NCBI GenBank assembly: GCA_003044455.1
Contig: POWY01000010.1
Span: forward strand, 23,005 to 87,004
Direction: 5' to 3'
Source: Neisseria bergeri
Lineage (GTDB): Bacteria > Pseudomonadota > Gammaproteobacteria > Burkholderiales > Neisseriaceae
DNA length: 64,000 nucleotides
Shown piece by piece: positions 28,101-37,644 of this stretch (its first letter is position 1; each line of letters opens with the position of its first letter). The translations under genes and the position numbers were made by a program. The notes under the pieces were generated by a model, which saw nothing but the letters and a program-made list of their open reading frames with translations, made no database searches and was not told where the DNA came from.

Positions 28101-28522
28101 ATGAGTTAAATGGAAGGATTTTATCAGTAAAGGGGCTTTTCTTCATATATGACGAAACGGATCTTGATATTGATGTCCAACGTCCCGATGAAATACAGTT
28201 TGATTTGGAAGGGATCCCTGTTTTATTTAAGTGTAATGGCAGCGAACCGAATCTGTCTTATGAAATCAACAAGGAAGCTGAAAACGTATCTTTAGGTAGT
28301 TATGGAGAGCTTAAAATATTCGATTTAACCGATTTTGATTTTTTTGGTTTCCTTAAAGATGAAGACCTATTGGAAATGAGAAAACTATATCTTGATGATG
28401 ATGAAATCGGGTTTCGGCTAATTTTTTCCCAATCAGTGTTGAATATGATTAATTGGGGAGATGAATTTTTTTTGTTTAAAAACTTACCCGAATTTTTAAT
28501 AAATGAAAATCTCCATGAATAA
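28097..28522 (+). CDS. Unknown small acidic, AT-rich protein (immunity-like)
   Basis: A 141-residue protein I do not recognise. It is acidic and rich in Asp, Glu, Phe and Leu (DLTDFDFFGFLKDEDLLEM), without signal or membrane helix. It overlaps the bioC stop by 4 bases and is clearly more AT-rich than bioC. Size, charge and composition resemble immunity proteins of polymorphic toxin systems, but no toxin gene is next to it. That reading is inference only. Confidence 0.65.
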   Translation: MNELNGRILSVKGLFFIYDETDLDIDVQRPDEIQFDLEGIPVLFKCNGSEPNLSYEINKEAENVSLGSYGELKIFDLTDFDFFGFLKDEDLLEMRKLYLDDDEIGFRLIFSQSVLNMINWGDEFFLFKNLPEFLINENLHE

Positions 28523-28558
28523 AAATTTAGGGGCTGTACTAGATAAGATGATGTGCAG

Positions 28559-28605
28559 ATGCCGTCTGAAGCCGTCTGAAGCCGTTTCCAGGTTTCAGAC
28601 GGCAT
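28559..28605 (+). terminator. DUS terminator with tandemly repeated left arm
   Basis: The left arm holds GCCGTCTGAA twice in tandem plus a third partial copy. The right arm is TTTCAGACGGCAT. Alternative pairings with the right arm are possible. Confidence 0.7.
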
Positions 28606-28642
28606 ATGTCTGTGAAAACCGATAGAAATAAAGGAAATGCCG

Positions 28643-30139
28643 ATGTATGCCGATGCCGGAGACGTATATTGCGTCTATAACATCAGACTGAAGCAGTACA
28701 CTGCCTGCCAGGTTACCCGAGTTGAAGAACATGGTGGCAAAAAAACACATGCAACCCTGCTGGCTTTGGACTGGCAGGGCAACAAACCGCTTGGGGCGGC
28801 GGAGCTGGCGGATTTGAAACCGCTTTACAAAGACTTTATGTATTGGGAACGCGGTCTGCACATGTATAAGGCAAGTGCTGTCGTGCCAACGGGATATGTA
28901 CGGGTTGGGAATACCGCGCCGCTGGTCGGCGAAGACACGCAGCGGTATGCCTCTTTTTGGGGCGACGGCTACGACGTGTACCGTCAGTTGAGATGGCAGC
29001 AGATACCCGAAAAACAGAGAAAGGCATTCAAAAAAGCCGCCAAAAGCAAAAAGACCGTGATGTTTGCCGGACGGGAATACGGCATATCCAAACAGAATTT
29101 GAGCGATGTTTGGGATGATTTTGAAGACGCGATGGAACTGAAGACGTTTCCCTGCCTGTCTTCGCTGTTTCTGACCAAATGGCATAAAAATCTATATGAA
29201 TATCTGGAGGAATATCCGTTTATCACCCGATTGTGTCTGGAAAACCACGGTCAGACCGTGCTGGATTTCAGCAATACGCGCATAACCGACCTTTCTGTCG
29301 ATATGACCGGCGTGGAATCGCTTTATCTGAACGAAGGCTTGGACAGCCTGAACCTGAAAGGCGAAATCAAGGAAAACTGCAAGGTCTATACCGCCGAAAA
29401 GGGCGCGGGTCTGATTTTGGAAGTGGGCAAAAGCGTTCCCAAAGTGCGGGGTTTGGAAAACCTGACCGCCGTCAACGTCATGGGCATTGCCGATTTCGAT
29501 ATGCAAAACCTGTCGGAAACGTATCCCAAGCTCAAAACCATACGGCTGTGGGGCAAACCGGGCAATATCGCCAATTTTTCCGCCGTATCGGGATTTGAGG
29601 ATTTGGAAGTGTTCACTACCGTAGATTTGTTCGGTTTCGGCGCGGACGACATCCCGCATCCCAACCGGCTGCCGAAGCTGCACAGGCTGTGGATGAGCAG
29701 CCTGCCCGAAGAGGCAGCGAAGGCAGTGAAGAAACTTTATAAGAAACGGAAGGAAGACGGTCTAGACCTGTGGATAGAAAAAGCCCGAAAACCCGAATGG
29801 CTGGCGCAAAATTTCGACAACCCCTTCCGCGATTGGGACGGCGCGGAGCATATCCCGAAAAGCCAAGCCAAAAAAGCGGCGGAGCTGTACCGGAAAACCC
29901 GTGCCGGCGTGGTCAAACTGCTCGGCAATCCGCCTGAAAATATAGGAGAGGAGCTGGCAGAGGCGGTCAAAGCCTATACCGGAGGTTTCAACAAAATGGA
30001 CAAAAAACTCTTTATCGACACGGTAGAACGGGAAGATATTGCCGAGGCGTTGGAAACGATATTGAACCTGATACCGGAGGGATTTTGTACTGACAAGGAA
30101 AAACTGTTTGAAATATTTGATAAAAACAGGAATTTTTAA
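28643..30139 (+). CDS. Conserved-looking protein of unknown function, 498 residues
   Basis: I do not recognise a named family. The N-terminal 60 residues look like a small beta domain (YADAGDVYCVYNIRLKQYTACQV). The middle (about residues 190-340) has a leucine-rich-like repetition of short strand-loop units (LDFSNTRITDLSVDMTG, LNEGLDSLNLKGEI, LENLTAVNVMGIADF). The C-terminus is helical and charged. No signal peptide or membrane helix is seen. ATG 28643 is chosen because AAGGA lies 7 bases upstream; ATG 28637 is only one base from it. It stands alone, between two DUS terminators, with GC content like its neighbours. Confidence 0.75.
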   Translation: MYADAGDVYCVYNIRLKQYTACQVTRVEEHGGKKTHATLLALDWQGNKPLGAAELADLKPLYKDFMYWERGLHMYKASAVVPTGYVRVGNTAPLVGEDTQRYASFWGDGYDVYRQLRWQQIPEKQRKAFKKAAKSKKTVMFAGREYGISKQNLSDVWDDFEDAMELKTFPCLSSLFLTKWHKNLYEYLEEYPFITRLCLENHGQTVLDFSNTRITDLSVDMTGVESLYLNEGLDSLNLKGEIKENCKVYTAEKGAGLILEVGKSVPKVRGLENLTAVNVMGIADFDMQNLSETYPKLKTIRLWGKPGNIANFSAVSGFEDLEVFTTVDLFGFGADDIPHPNRLPKLHRLWMSSLPEEAAKAVKKLYKKRKEDGLDLWIEKARKPEWLAQNFDNPFRDWDGAEHIPKSQAKKAAELYRKTRAGVVKLLGNPPENIGEELAEAVKAYTGGFNKMDKKLFIDTVEREDIAEALETILNLIPEGFCTDKEKLFEIFDKNRNF

Positions 30140-30148
30140 ATAGAGGCA

Positions 30149-30181
30149 ATGCCGTCTGAAACGGAAGCGTTCAGACGGCAT
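30149..30181 (+). terminator. Inverted DUS pair
   Basis: ATGCCGTCTGAA and TTCAGACGGCAT face each other 10 bases after the stop of the 498-residue protein. Confidence 0.8.
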
Positions 30182-30281
30182 TTTATCTGGCGTGGTATTT
30201 CGTGCCTGCATTGTACAATGCAACACAGGTTATTGATGTAACCTGTGTTTTTCTTTTTGCAGACAAGATTTGGAGAGAGTG

Positions 30282-30809
30282 ATGTTGAAAAAGGAGATGA
30301 TAACCGCAGGCATTTTAGGATGGATGGTCTGCAGCAGTTCCGGTTATACCGCAACAATCAGACATGAGAAGAAGATTCCAAGGCAGCAACATTTGAAGAC
30401 AGTAAAACAAGTTAGGATAAATAAAGAAGAAACAGCACGGCAAGCATTCTATGCTGAACTGCAAGCCGATATGCTGCGACAACAGCTTTTAAAGCAACAA
30501 CAGGAGTATTTTGCACAACAGCAGGAAGAGCAGCAACGAAGGTATCAAGCTGAATTGCAGATACTTGAACAGCAGCGTCTTGAACGTGAAAGTCAAGAAA
30601 GGCAACAGGCGTGGATAAATTTAGGTAATACTATCCAACAGTCTGCCAACAGTTTGGCAAATACTTTTAGAGATAATGCGGTAATGATGAATAATATGAG
30701 CAATCAAATGATGATAAACAATCAGCAGATGATGCAGAATTGGGCTCCGAATCGTGGAGGTTCGGTAAATTGTTATAATTTGGGCAGTATTACGCGCTGT
30801 AATTATTGA
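30282..30809 (+). CDS. Exported Gln-rich coiled-coil protein of unknown function
   Basis: A 175-residue protein. The N-terminus looks like a signal sequence ([24 protein letters not shown]). It has a long Gln/Glu-rich predicted coiled coil (about residues 45-110; [19 protein letters not shown]) and a Met/Asn-rich tail ([20 protein letters not shown]). Two Cys lie near the end ([13 protein letters not shown]). ATG 30282 is preferred over TTG 30270 because GGAGAG lies about 6 bases before it. The gene converges on recQ and overlaps its last 20 bases. It is AT-rich and possibly acquired. Confidence 0.7.
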   Translation: MLKKEMITAGILGWMVCSSSGYTATIRHEKKIPRQQHLKTVKQVRINKEETARQAFYAELQADMLRQQLLKQQQEYFAQQQEEQQRRYQAELQILEQQRLERESQERQQAWINLGNTIQQSANSLANTFRDNAVMMNNMSNQMMINNQQMMQNWAPNRGGSVNCYNLGSITRCNY

Positions 30810-33126
30810 CTGGAAAATCATCTGAAACGGCATTCCGTTCCAACACCGCCAACACCGCCGCACCGTAACGTGCGGCTTTTTCTTCGCCCACGCCATATAC
30901 GGCGGCAAGCTCCGCCAAACCTTCCGGCTGTTTGGCGGCAATGGCGCGCAGGGCGGCTTTGCTGAGAATGCGGTAGGGTTCGGACTGTTCGTGTTTTGCC
31001 GTTTCGTTGCACCATTGAATCAGGGCGCGCATCAGGCGGCGTTTGCGTTTGGCGGTTTCATCGATGCCGTCTGAAAACGGACGGCAGACGGCGAGGATGT
31101 CCCGTCCGTATTTGGCGGCGCGTACGCTGCCCAAGCCGTGCACGCCTTCGAGGTCGGTTTCGGTTTCGGGCGTGACGGCAAGCATATCGGCAAGGCTTTC
31201 GTCGGAGAGGACGGCATGCAGGGCGCAGTTTTCCGCCCTTGCCTGTTCATACCGCCAGGCTTCGAGTTTTTGACGCAGTTGTTGTTCGCGTTCGGTTTGC
31301 GGACGGATGACCGCGTCGCGGCCAAAGTCGGCGGCGTTGCGGCAGACTTCGAGGATGCCGTGTCCGAAACGTTCGGTTTTGGCTTCGCCCAAGCCGTAGA
31401 TGTCGTGCAGACCGTTGAGGTCTTGCGGCATTTTTTCGACAAGGTCGCGCAGGGTTTTGTCGCCGAAAATCATATAGGCGGGGATGCCTTCGGCTTCTGC
31501 CTGTTTCATACGCCAAACGCGCAATGCCTGCCACAGGCGTTCTTCGCGTTCGGTACGCAGCCAGTTGTCTTTGAGGGTGCGGACGGCGGGCTTGTCGCGC
31601 TTGAGCGGACGCAGCATCACTTCGGTTTCTCCTTTGAGGACTTTTTTGGCAGCTTCGGTCAGTTGCAATGCCTGATATCGGGCAATGTTGACGGTGAGGT
31701 AGCCGAGGCTGATGCACTGGCGGATGACGCTGCGCCATTCTTTGTCGGACAACTCCGTACCGATGCCGAAGGTGGACAGTTGTTCGTGCCGGTTGCCGCG
31801 TATCCAATCGTCGCTTTTGCCGCGCAAAAGGTTGGTGATGTAACCGGCGGCAAAACGTTGTCCGGCGCGGTACACGCAGCTGAGTAATTTTTGCACCAAC
31901 ACCGTGCCGTCAAACCGCACAGGCGGATGCAGGCAGTTGTCGCAATGGCCGCAGGGTTCGGATTCTTCGCCGAAATGTTTGAGCAGCAGTACGCGGCGGC
32001 AGGCGGCGGTTTCGCAGACGGCAAGCATGGCATCGAGTTTTTGCATTTCGATTTGCTTTTGCACCTCGTCGCTGTTGCCCTCGGCAATCCGTTCGCGCAG
32101 CAACACCCAATCGTTCAAACCGTAACACAGCCAGCTCACGGCTGGCAGCCCGTCCCGGCCGGCGCGCCCCGATTCCTGATAGAAATGTTCGACACTCTGG
32201 GGCATATCGAGATGGGCGACAAAGCGCACGTCGGGTTTGTCTATGCCCATGCCGAACGCCACGGTCGCCACCACAATAATATTGTCTTCATGCGTAAATC
32301 GGCGTTGGTTTTCCTCGCGCACGTCCATGCTCAAACCGGCATGATACGGAATCGCCTCCAAGCCGTTTTCACACAAAAACTGCGCCACATCTTCCACCTT
32401 TTTGCGGCTTAGACAATACACAATGCCGCTTTGCCCATGCATCTGCTTGCGGATGAAATCCAGCAATTGTTTTTTACCATTATTTTTTTCGATAACCTGA
32501 TAATAAATATTCGGGCGGTCAAAGCTGGAGACAAATTCGGGCGCATTGTCCAAGTGCAGATAATGCTTGATGTCGGCGCGCGTGGCCGCATCGGCGGTAG
32601 CAGTCAGGGCGATGCGCGGGACGTTCGGATAGCGTTTGGCAAGCATGCCGAGCTGTTGATATTCGGGGCGGAAATCGTGTCCCCATTGGCTGACGCAATG
32701 CGCCTCATCAATGGCAAACAGGCTGACGGTTTGTTGGTCGAGAAAACGCAAAAAGCGGTCGGTAACCAAGCGTTCCGGCGCGACATAAAGCAGTTTCAGA
32801 CGGCCTTGGGCAAGCTTGTCGGCAATCTCGCGCGCTTCGTCTGCCGATGTGCCGCTGTTGACTGCCGCCGCTTCAATCCCGGCCACATGCAGGCTGGCCA
32901 CTTGGTCGTTCATCAACGCAATCAGCGGCGATACGACAACCGCCACGCCTTCGCGCATCAGTGCGGGAATCTGGTAACACAAAGACTTGCCGCCGCCCGT
33001 CGGCATCAGCACCGTCAAACTCCTGCCGCCTGCCAAAGCATTGACGATAGCCTCCTGCCTGCCGCGAAATTCGGGATAACCGAATACTTCGTGCAAAATC
33101 TGTTTGGCGGTGGGTCGGTGCGTCAT
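30790..33126 (-). CDS. recQ: ATP-dependent DNA helicase RecQ with three HRDC domains
   Basis: A 778-residue 3'-5' helicase. The helicase core has Walker [12 protein letters not shown] near residue 42, DEAH in [19 protein letters not shown], and [11 protein letters not shown] zinc-binding region ([17 protein letters not shown]) and a winged-helix region follow. The C-terminus carries three HRDC repeats, at about 528-600, 618-688 and 700-765. Most RecQ proteins have one HRDC. Three is known for neisserial RecQ, which is needed for efficient pilin antigenic variation. Its 3' end overlaps the convergent gene by 20 bases. Confidence 0.95.
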   Translation of the reverse strand: MTHRPTAKQILHEVFGYPEFRGRQEAIVNALAGGRSLTVLMPTGGGKSLCYQIPALMREGVAVVVSPLIALMNDQVASLHVAGIEAAAVNSGTSADEAREIADKLAQGRLKLLYVAPERLVTDRFLRFLDQQTVSLFAIDEAHCVSQWGHDFRPEYQQLGMLAKRYPNVPRIALTATADAATRADIKHYLHLDNAPEFVSSFDRPNIYYQVIEKNNGKKQLLDFIRKQMHGQSGIVYCLSRKKVEDVAQFLCENGLEAIPYHAGLSMDVREENQRRFTHEDNIIVVATVAFGMGIDKPDVRFVAHLDMPQSVEHFYQESGRAGRDGLPAVSWLCYGLNDWVLLRERIAEGNSDEVQKQIEMQKLDAMLAVCETAACRRVLLLKHFGEESEPCGHCDNCLHPPVRFDGTVLVQKLLSCVYRAGQRFAAGYITNLLRGKSDDWIRGNRHEQLSTFGIGTELSDKEWRSVIRQCISLGYLTVNIARYQALQLTEAAKKVLKGETEVMLRPLKRDKPAVRTLKDNWLRTEREERLWQALRVWRMKQAEAEGIPAYMIFGDKTLRDLVEKMPQDLNGLHDIYGLGEAKTERFGHGILEVCRNAADFGRDAVIRPQTEREQQLRQKLEAWRYEQARAENCALHAVLSDESLADMLAVTPETETDLEGVHGLGSVRAAKYGRDILAVCRPFSDGIDETAKRKRRLMRALIQWCNETAKHEQSEPYRILSKAALRAIAAKQPEGLAELAAVYGVGEEKAARYGAAVLAVLERNAVSDDFPVNNYSA

Positions 33127-33188
33127 TGTTCCGTGTCCGGTAAAGGGTGTTGGTCGGTCGGCGGCAATATGCCGTCTGAAATCGGGAT

Positions 33189-33971
33189 TTAGAAGAGTTT
33201 GCCCACTTCCGCCTCAATATCGCCGGCACGCATAAACGTTTCGCCGATCAGGAAGGTGTGCACGCCGCGCGCCCGCATAAATTCCACATCCGCCTTACCC
33301 GTAATGCCGCTTTCGGTAACGACGGTTTTGCCTTCCAGCGCGGGCAGCAGCGACAGGGTTTGGTCGAGGGAGACTTCAAAAGTCCTCAGGTTGCGGTTGT
33401 TTACACCCCACAACGGCGTGGTCAGGTTGCGGCATTTTTCCAATTCGGTTTCGTCGTGCAGCTCGAGCAGGACGGTCATGCCCAATTCGTGCGCTACCGC
33501 TTCAAAGCGTTCCAATTGTCCCTGTTCCAGTGCGGCGGCAATCAGCAGGACGGCATCCGCCCCCCAGGCGCGCGCCTGATAAACCTGATATTCGTCGATG
33601 ATGAAGTCTTTACGCAGCACGGGCAGCGATACGGCTTCGCGCGCCTGTTTGAGGTATTCGGGCGAACCTTGGAAATAGGGTTCGTCGGTCAGTACGGACA
33701 AACACGCCGCTCCGGCGTTTTCATAGGCGCGGGCAATCTCGGCAGGGCGGAAGTCGGGGCGGATTAATCCCTTGCTCGGGCTTGCCTTTTTGATTTCGGC
33801 AATGACGGCGGGCAGGTTTAGGCGGTGTTTGCCGCGTATCGAATCGATGAAGCTGCGGACGGGCGGCGCGTTTTCGGCAAGCGTGCGGATGTGTTCGGGG
33901 GAAACGGCGGCTTTTTGGGCGGCAACTTCCTGTGCTTTGGTGGCAAGGATTTTATTGAGGATGTCGGTCAT
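33189..33971 (-). CDS. trpC: Indole-3-glycerol phosphate synthase
   Basis: A 260-residue (beta/alpha)8 enzyme that closes the indole ring in tryptophan synthesis. Diagnostic segments are [17 protein letters not shown] (catalytic Lys and Pro-Ser), [34 protein letters not shown] and VTESGI. It is monofunctional, not fused to TrpF as in E. coli. It is not in a trp operon here; the neighbours are recQ and a hydrolase. A DUS separates it from recQ. Confidence 0.95.
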   Translation of the reverse strand: MTDILNKILATKAQEVAAQKAAVSPEHIRTLAENAPPVRSFIDSIRGKHRLNLPAVIAEIKKASPSKGLIRPDFRPAEIARAYENAGAACLSVLTDEPYFQGSPEYLKQAREAVSLPVLRKDFIIDEYQVYQARAWGADAVLLIAAALEQGQLERFEAVAHELGMTVLLELHDETELEKCRNLTTPLWGVNNRNLRTFEVSLDQTLSLLPALEGKTVVTESGITGKADVEFMRARGVHTFLIGETFMRAGDIEAEVGKLF

Positions 33972-34019
33972 ATCGGGTTCCGTATTCGTTTGGGGGAAGG
34001 GAATATTAGCATCAAACCG

Positions 34020-34976
34020 TTAACGACTGTTTGTGCGGAAGCTGTCGAAATAGGACAGGACGGTTTGCGGCAGCCATTGCAGGTGCAGCCTGCCGCCGGT
34101 GCTGCTGACAAAGCCGACATGGCCACCGTGTGCCGGTTGGAACAGGGTAACGGCTTCGGACACTTCGTCTGCGCGGGGCAGCACTTCGGGCGGCAGGAAG
34201 GGGTCGTTGGCGGCGTTGAGCAGTAGTAGCGGTTTGGCAACGTGTTTGAGCAGCGGTTTGCAGGAAGTTTGGCGGTAGTAGTCGTGCCGATCGGCAAAGC
34301 CGTGCAGCGGTGCGGTGAAGCGGTCGTCAAACTCGCCCAGTGTTTTGCACCCTGCGGCAAATGCTGTCTGAAAACCTTGGAGCGACCGTGCTTTGGGTAT
34401 CAGGGTACGGAGGAAGTAGCGCGTGTAGAGCAGCCGCGTGATGCCGCTGTCGAAGCGTCTGCCTGCCGCCTCTGCATCGACGGGTGCGGAGATGGCGGCG
34501 GCGGCTTGCGGCAGCGCGTTTTCGCCCCGTTCGCCCAAATATTTTGCCAGCGCGTTGCCGCCCAGCGATACGCCGACGGCGTATATTTCCCGGTAACGCG
34601 CGGCGAGCGTGTCCAAAGCAAAGGCGATTTCGGCAGTATCGCCCAAGTGGTAGAACACCGGGGCGGTGTTGGCAATGCCGCCGCAGCTGCGGAAATGGAC
34701 GACTGCGCCGTTCCAACCGCGATCGCGTACCGCGAGCATCAGTTCGACCGCGTAATGACTGCCACTGCTTCCTTCCAAACCGTGAAACAGCACGACCAGC
34801 GGCGCGTCGGGCGAAATGCCGTCTGAAAAGTCGTAGGCGACTTTGGTTTTACCCGTGCTGTCGGGAAGCAGCTCGCGGCGGTATACGGGCGTGGGGCGTT
34901 GCAGGAATTTGGCGGCAATCGTGTCGGCATTGCCGTTGCGGAGGAAAAAGGGCGTGTCCGGCGGTGTCAGAATCAT
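34020..34976 (-). CDS. YheT-like alpha/beta hydrolase
   Basis: A 318-residue hydrolase of the YheT/EMB8 type. The nucleophile elbow is GVSLGGNAL and the oxyanion region is LFHGLEGSSGSHYA. The acid lies in NAANDPFLPP and the histidine in PAHGGHVGF. The family is of uncertain substrate (lipid or ester). The start at 34976 (MILTPPDTPFFLRNGNADT) is chosen. The upstream extension to 35105 crosses a DUS and overlaps the murJ end region. Confidence 0.88.
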   Translation of the reverse strand: MILTPPDTPFFLRNGNADTIAAKFLQRPTPVYRRELLPDSTGKTKVAYDFSDGISPDAPLVVLFHGLEGSSGSHYAVELMLAVRDRGWNGAVVHFRSCGGIANTAPVFYHLGDTAEIAFALDTLAARYREIYAVGVSLGGNALAKYLGERGENALPQAAAAISAPVDAEAAGRRFDSGITRLLYTRYFLRTLIPKARSLQGFQTAFAAGCKTLGEFDDRFTAPLHGFADRHDYYRQTSCKPLLKHVAKPLLLLNAANDPFLPPEVLPRADEVSEAVTLFQPAHGGHVGFVSSTGGRLHLQWLPQTVLSYFDSFRTNSR

Positions 34977-35108
34977 AAGGTATCGGTTTTCTTGTTTTTC
35001 AGACGGCATTGATGATGCGGCAGCCCGTCCGGCCGGTGCGGACGTGGAGGATGCGCGCCCGAATATAGGCGTGGAAAAAGCGTTTGCCGGCAAAAGGCGG
35101 CGCACCGG

Positions 35109-36650
35109 TCAGCTTTCCACGCGTTTGAAATGGCGCGGACGGAAGCCCAAAGCCGCCAGAGATGCGAAATACAGTCCGCCGCCGACGGCAATCAGGATGC
35201 AGAGCTGCCCCGCTTTCCGCATTCCGCCGGCGTGCGCCCATTCAAACGGCAGGCAAGCCTGCGCCGCCCACAGTCCTCCGCACATTACGGCGAGCGCGAG
35301 CAGCATTTTCGCCAAGAACGCCACCCAACCCTTGCCGGGCCGGTAAATGCCGTGTTTGCGTAACAGGAAGAACAACAATCCGGCATTGATGCACGCGCCC
35401 AAGCTGATGGCGAGCGAAAGTCCGGCGTGTTTCAACGGGCCGATAAAGGCGAGGTTCATCAACTGCGTGCAGATAAGCGTGAACACGGCGATTTTGACGG
35501 GCGTTTTGATGTTTTGCCGCGCATAGAAGCCGGGTGCCAACACTTTAATCATGATCAAACCGATTAAACCGAAAGAATAGGCAATCAGCGCATGTTGCGT
35601 CATCTGCGCGTCAAACAGCGTAAATTCGCGGTACATAAACAAGGTTGCCACCAGCGGGAACGACAACACCGCCAGTCCGACCGCCGCTGGCAGGGTCAGC
35701 AGCATGCACAGGCGCAAACCCCAGTCGAGCAGGGCGGAAAACTGTTCCGTATCTTGGTTTGCCGAGTGTTTGGACAAAGTCGGCAGCAAAATCGTACCGA
35801 GTGCCGCCCCCAGCACGCCGCTGGGCAGCTCCATCATGCGGTCGGCGTAATACATCCATGAAACGCTGCCCGATTGCAGATAAGACGCGAAAATCGTGTT
35901 GATAACCAAAGAAATCTGCGCCACGCTCACGCCCAGAATCGCAGGCGCCATCTGTTTCATGACGCGGTTGACCGCCGCATCTTTGAAATTCAGTTTGGGC
36001 AGTTTCAAAAAACCCAGTTTCGCCAGCCAGGGCAGTTGGAAGCCGAGTTGCAAAATGCCGCCGACAAAGACCGCCCAAGCCAGCGCGGTAACGGGCGGAT
36101 CGAAATACGGCACGAAAAACAGCGCAAATACGATAAACGACACGTTCAGGAACGTGGGCGTAAACGCCGGAATGCTGAATTTATGATAGGAGTTGAGTAC
36201 CGAGCCGACAAAAGAGGAAAGTGAAATCAATAAGATATAGGGGAACGTAATCCGCAGCAAATCGATGGAGAGCTGAAACTTATCGGCATCTTTGGCAAAA
36301 CCGGGTGCGGAAACATAAATCACCCAAGGTGCGGCAAGTATGCCCAGCGCGGTAACGACGATCAGCACAAACGACAGCATCCCTGCAACGTGGCGGACAA
36401 ACGCCTCCGTCGCCTCTTTAGAACGCGTTTCCTTGTATTCCGCCAAAATCGGCACGAACGCTTGGGCAAACGCCCCTTCCGCAAACACGCGGCGAAGCAG
36501 GTTGGGCAGTTTGAACGCGACAAAAAACGCATCCGTCGCCATGCCCGCGCCGAATGCGCGCGCAATGACCGTATCGCGCACAAATCCCAAAACGCGCGAC
36601 ACCATCGTCAGGCTGCCGACTTTTGCCAAAGCTCCCAGCATATTCATCAT
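35109..36650 (-). CDS. murJ: Lipid II flippase MurJ
   Basis: A 513-residue inner-membrane protein with about 14 hydrophobic helices that flips lipid II for peptidoglycan synthesis. Signatures: [25 protein letters not shown] at the N-terminus and [20 protein letters not shown] near residue 50. Two adjacent ATGs (36650 and 36647) are possible starts, with GAGGA 4 or 7 bases upstream. It is divergent from dsbA1 across a 215-base region with a large DUS palindrome. Confidence 0.94.
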   Translation of the reverse strand: MMNMLGALAKVGSLTMVSRVLGFVRDTVIARAFGAGMATDAFFVAFKLPNLLRRVFAEGAFAQAFVPILAEYKETRSKEATEAFVRHVAGMLSFVLIVVTALGILAAPWVIYVSAPGFAKDADKFQLSIDLLRITFPYILLISLSSFVGSVLNSYHKFSIPAFTPTFLNVSFIVFALFFVPYFDPPVTALAWAVFVGGILQLGFQLPWLAKLGFLKLPKLNFKDAAVNRVMKQMAPAILGVSVAQISLVINTIFASYLQSGSVSWMYYADRMMELPSGVLGAALGTILLPTLSKHSANQDTEQFSALLDWGLRLCMLLTLPAAVGLAVLSFPLVATLFMYREFTLFDAQMTQHALIAYSFGLIGLIMIKVLAPGFYARQNIKTPVKIAVFTLICTQLMNLAFIGPLKHAGLSLAISLGACINAGLLFFLLRKHGIYRPGKGWVAFLAKMLLALAVMCGGLWAAQACLPFEWAHAGGMRKAGQLCILIAVGGGLYFASLAALGFRPRHFKRVES

Positions 36651-36701
36651 TGTTCCTCAACAGTCGTACCCGTTTGGGGCAACGGCGCGTATTGTACGAC
36701 A

Positions 36702-36750
36702 GAAACCGCTTCAGACGGCATCGGGTTTGATGCCGTCTGAAGCGGTTTCC
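36702..36750. repeat. Long DUS-based palindrome in a divergent promoter region
   Basis: GAAACCGCTTCAGACGGCAT and its exact inverse form a 20-bp stem across a 9-base loop. It lies between murJ (-) and dsbA1 (+), which point away from it, so it is not placed as a normal terminator for either. Confidence 0.8.
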
Positions 36751-36865
36751 CGAAACGAAAGCTTCCTTTTCCGGCGGCAAACTGTATCAACACGCGGAAA
36801 TGCAATAAAATAGCCGGATTCCGATTGATTTCCAATCATCCATTTCCAACATCACGGAGAGCCGT

Positions 36866-37564
36866 ATGAAATCCAGACACCTCGCCCTTGCCGTTGCCGC
36901 CCTGTTCGCCCTTGCCGCGTGCGACAGCAAAGTCCAAACCAGCGTCCCCGCCGACAGCGCGCCTGCCGCTTCGGCAGCCGCCGCCCCCGCCGGACTGGTC
37001 GAAGGGCAAAACTACACCGTCCTTGCCAACCCGATTCCGCAACAGCAGGCAGGCAAAGTCGAAGTGCTCGAATTTTTCGGCTACTTCTGCCCGCACTGCG
37101 CCCACCTCGAACCTGTTTTGAGCAAACACGCTAAGTCTTTTAAAGACGATATGTACCTGCGTACCGAGCACGTCGTCTGGCAGAAAGAAATGCTGCCGCT
37201 GGCACGCCTCGCCGCCGCCGTCGATATGGCTGCCGCCGACAGCAAAGATGTGGCGAACAGCCATATTTTCGATGCGATGGTCAACCAAAAAATCAAGCTG
37301 CAAAATCCGGAAGTCCTCAAAAAATGGCTGGGCGAACAAACCGCCTTTGACGGCAAAAAAGTCCTTGCCGCCTACGAATCCCCCGAAAGCCAGGCGCGCG
37401 CCGACAAAATGCAGGAGCTGACCGAAACCTTCCAAATCGACGGCACGCCCACGGTTATCGTCGGCGGCAAATATAAAGTCGAATTTGCCGACTGGGAATC
37501 CGGTATGCACACCATCGACCTTTTGGCGGACAAAGTGCGCGAAGAACAAAAAGCCGCGCAGTAA
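36866..37564 (+). CDS. dsbA1: Thiol:disulfide interchange lipoprotein DsbA
   Basis: A 232-residue inner-membrane-anchored thiol oxidase that puts disulfides into exported proteins. The N-terminus is a lipoprotein signal with lipobox LAAC (C19), then an Ala/Pro-rich linker. The thioredoxin-fold domain has the active site CPHC at 75-78 and the cis-Pro loop GTPTVIVGG. Meningococci have three DsbA paralogues, two of them lipoproteins. I think this is DsbA1 from the context (lptD nearby), with moderate certainty about the number. Confidence 0.92.
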   Translation: MKSRHLALAVAALFALAACDSKVQTSVPADSAPAASAAAAPAGLVEGQNYTVLANPIPQQQAGKVEVLEFFGYFCPHCAHLEPVLSKHAKSFKDDMYLRTEHVVWQKEMLPLARLAAAVDMAAADSKDVANSHIFDAMVNQKIKLQNPEVLKKWLGEQTAFDGKKVLAAYESPESQARADKMQELTETFQIDGTPTVIVGGKYKVEFADWESGMHTIDLLADKVREEQKAAQ

Positions 37565-37577
37565 GCCTATCTGAAAA

Positions 37578-37613
37578 ATGCCGTCTGAACCCGATTTCAG
37601 GTTCAGACGGCAT
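37578..37613. terminator. Inverted DUS pair, bidirectional
   Basis: AAAAATGCCGTCTGAACC and GGTTCAGACGGCATTTTT lie between convergent dsbA1 and amgK, with T-runs suitable in both directions. Confidence 0.88.
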
Positions 37614-37644
37614 TTTTAGTTTCAAGCGTTCGGAGGGCTGTTTC

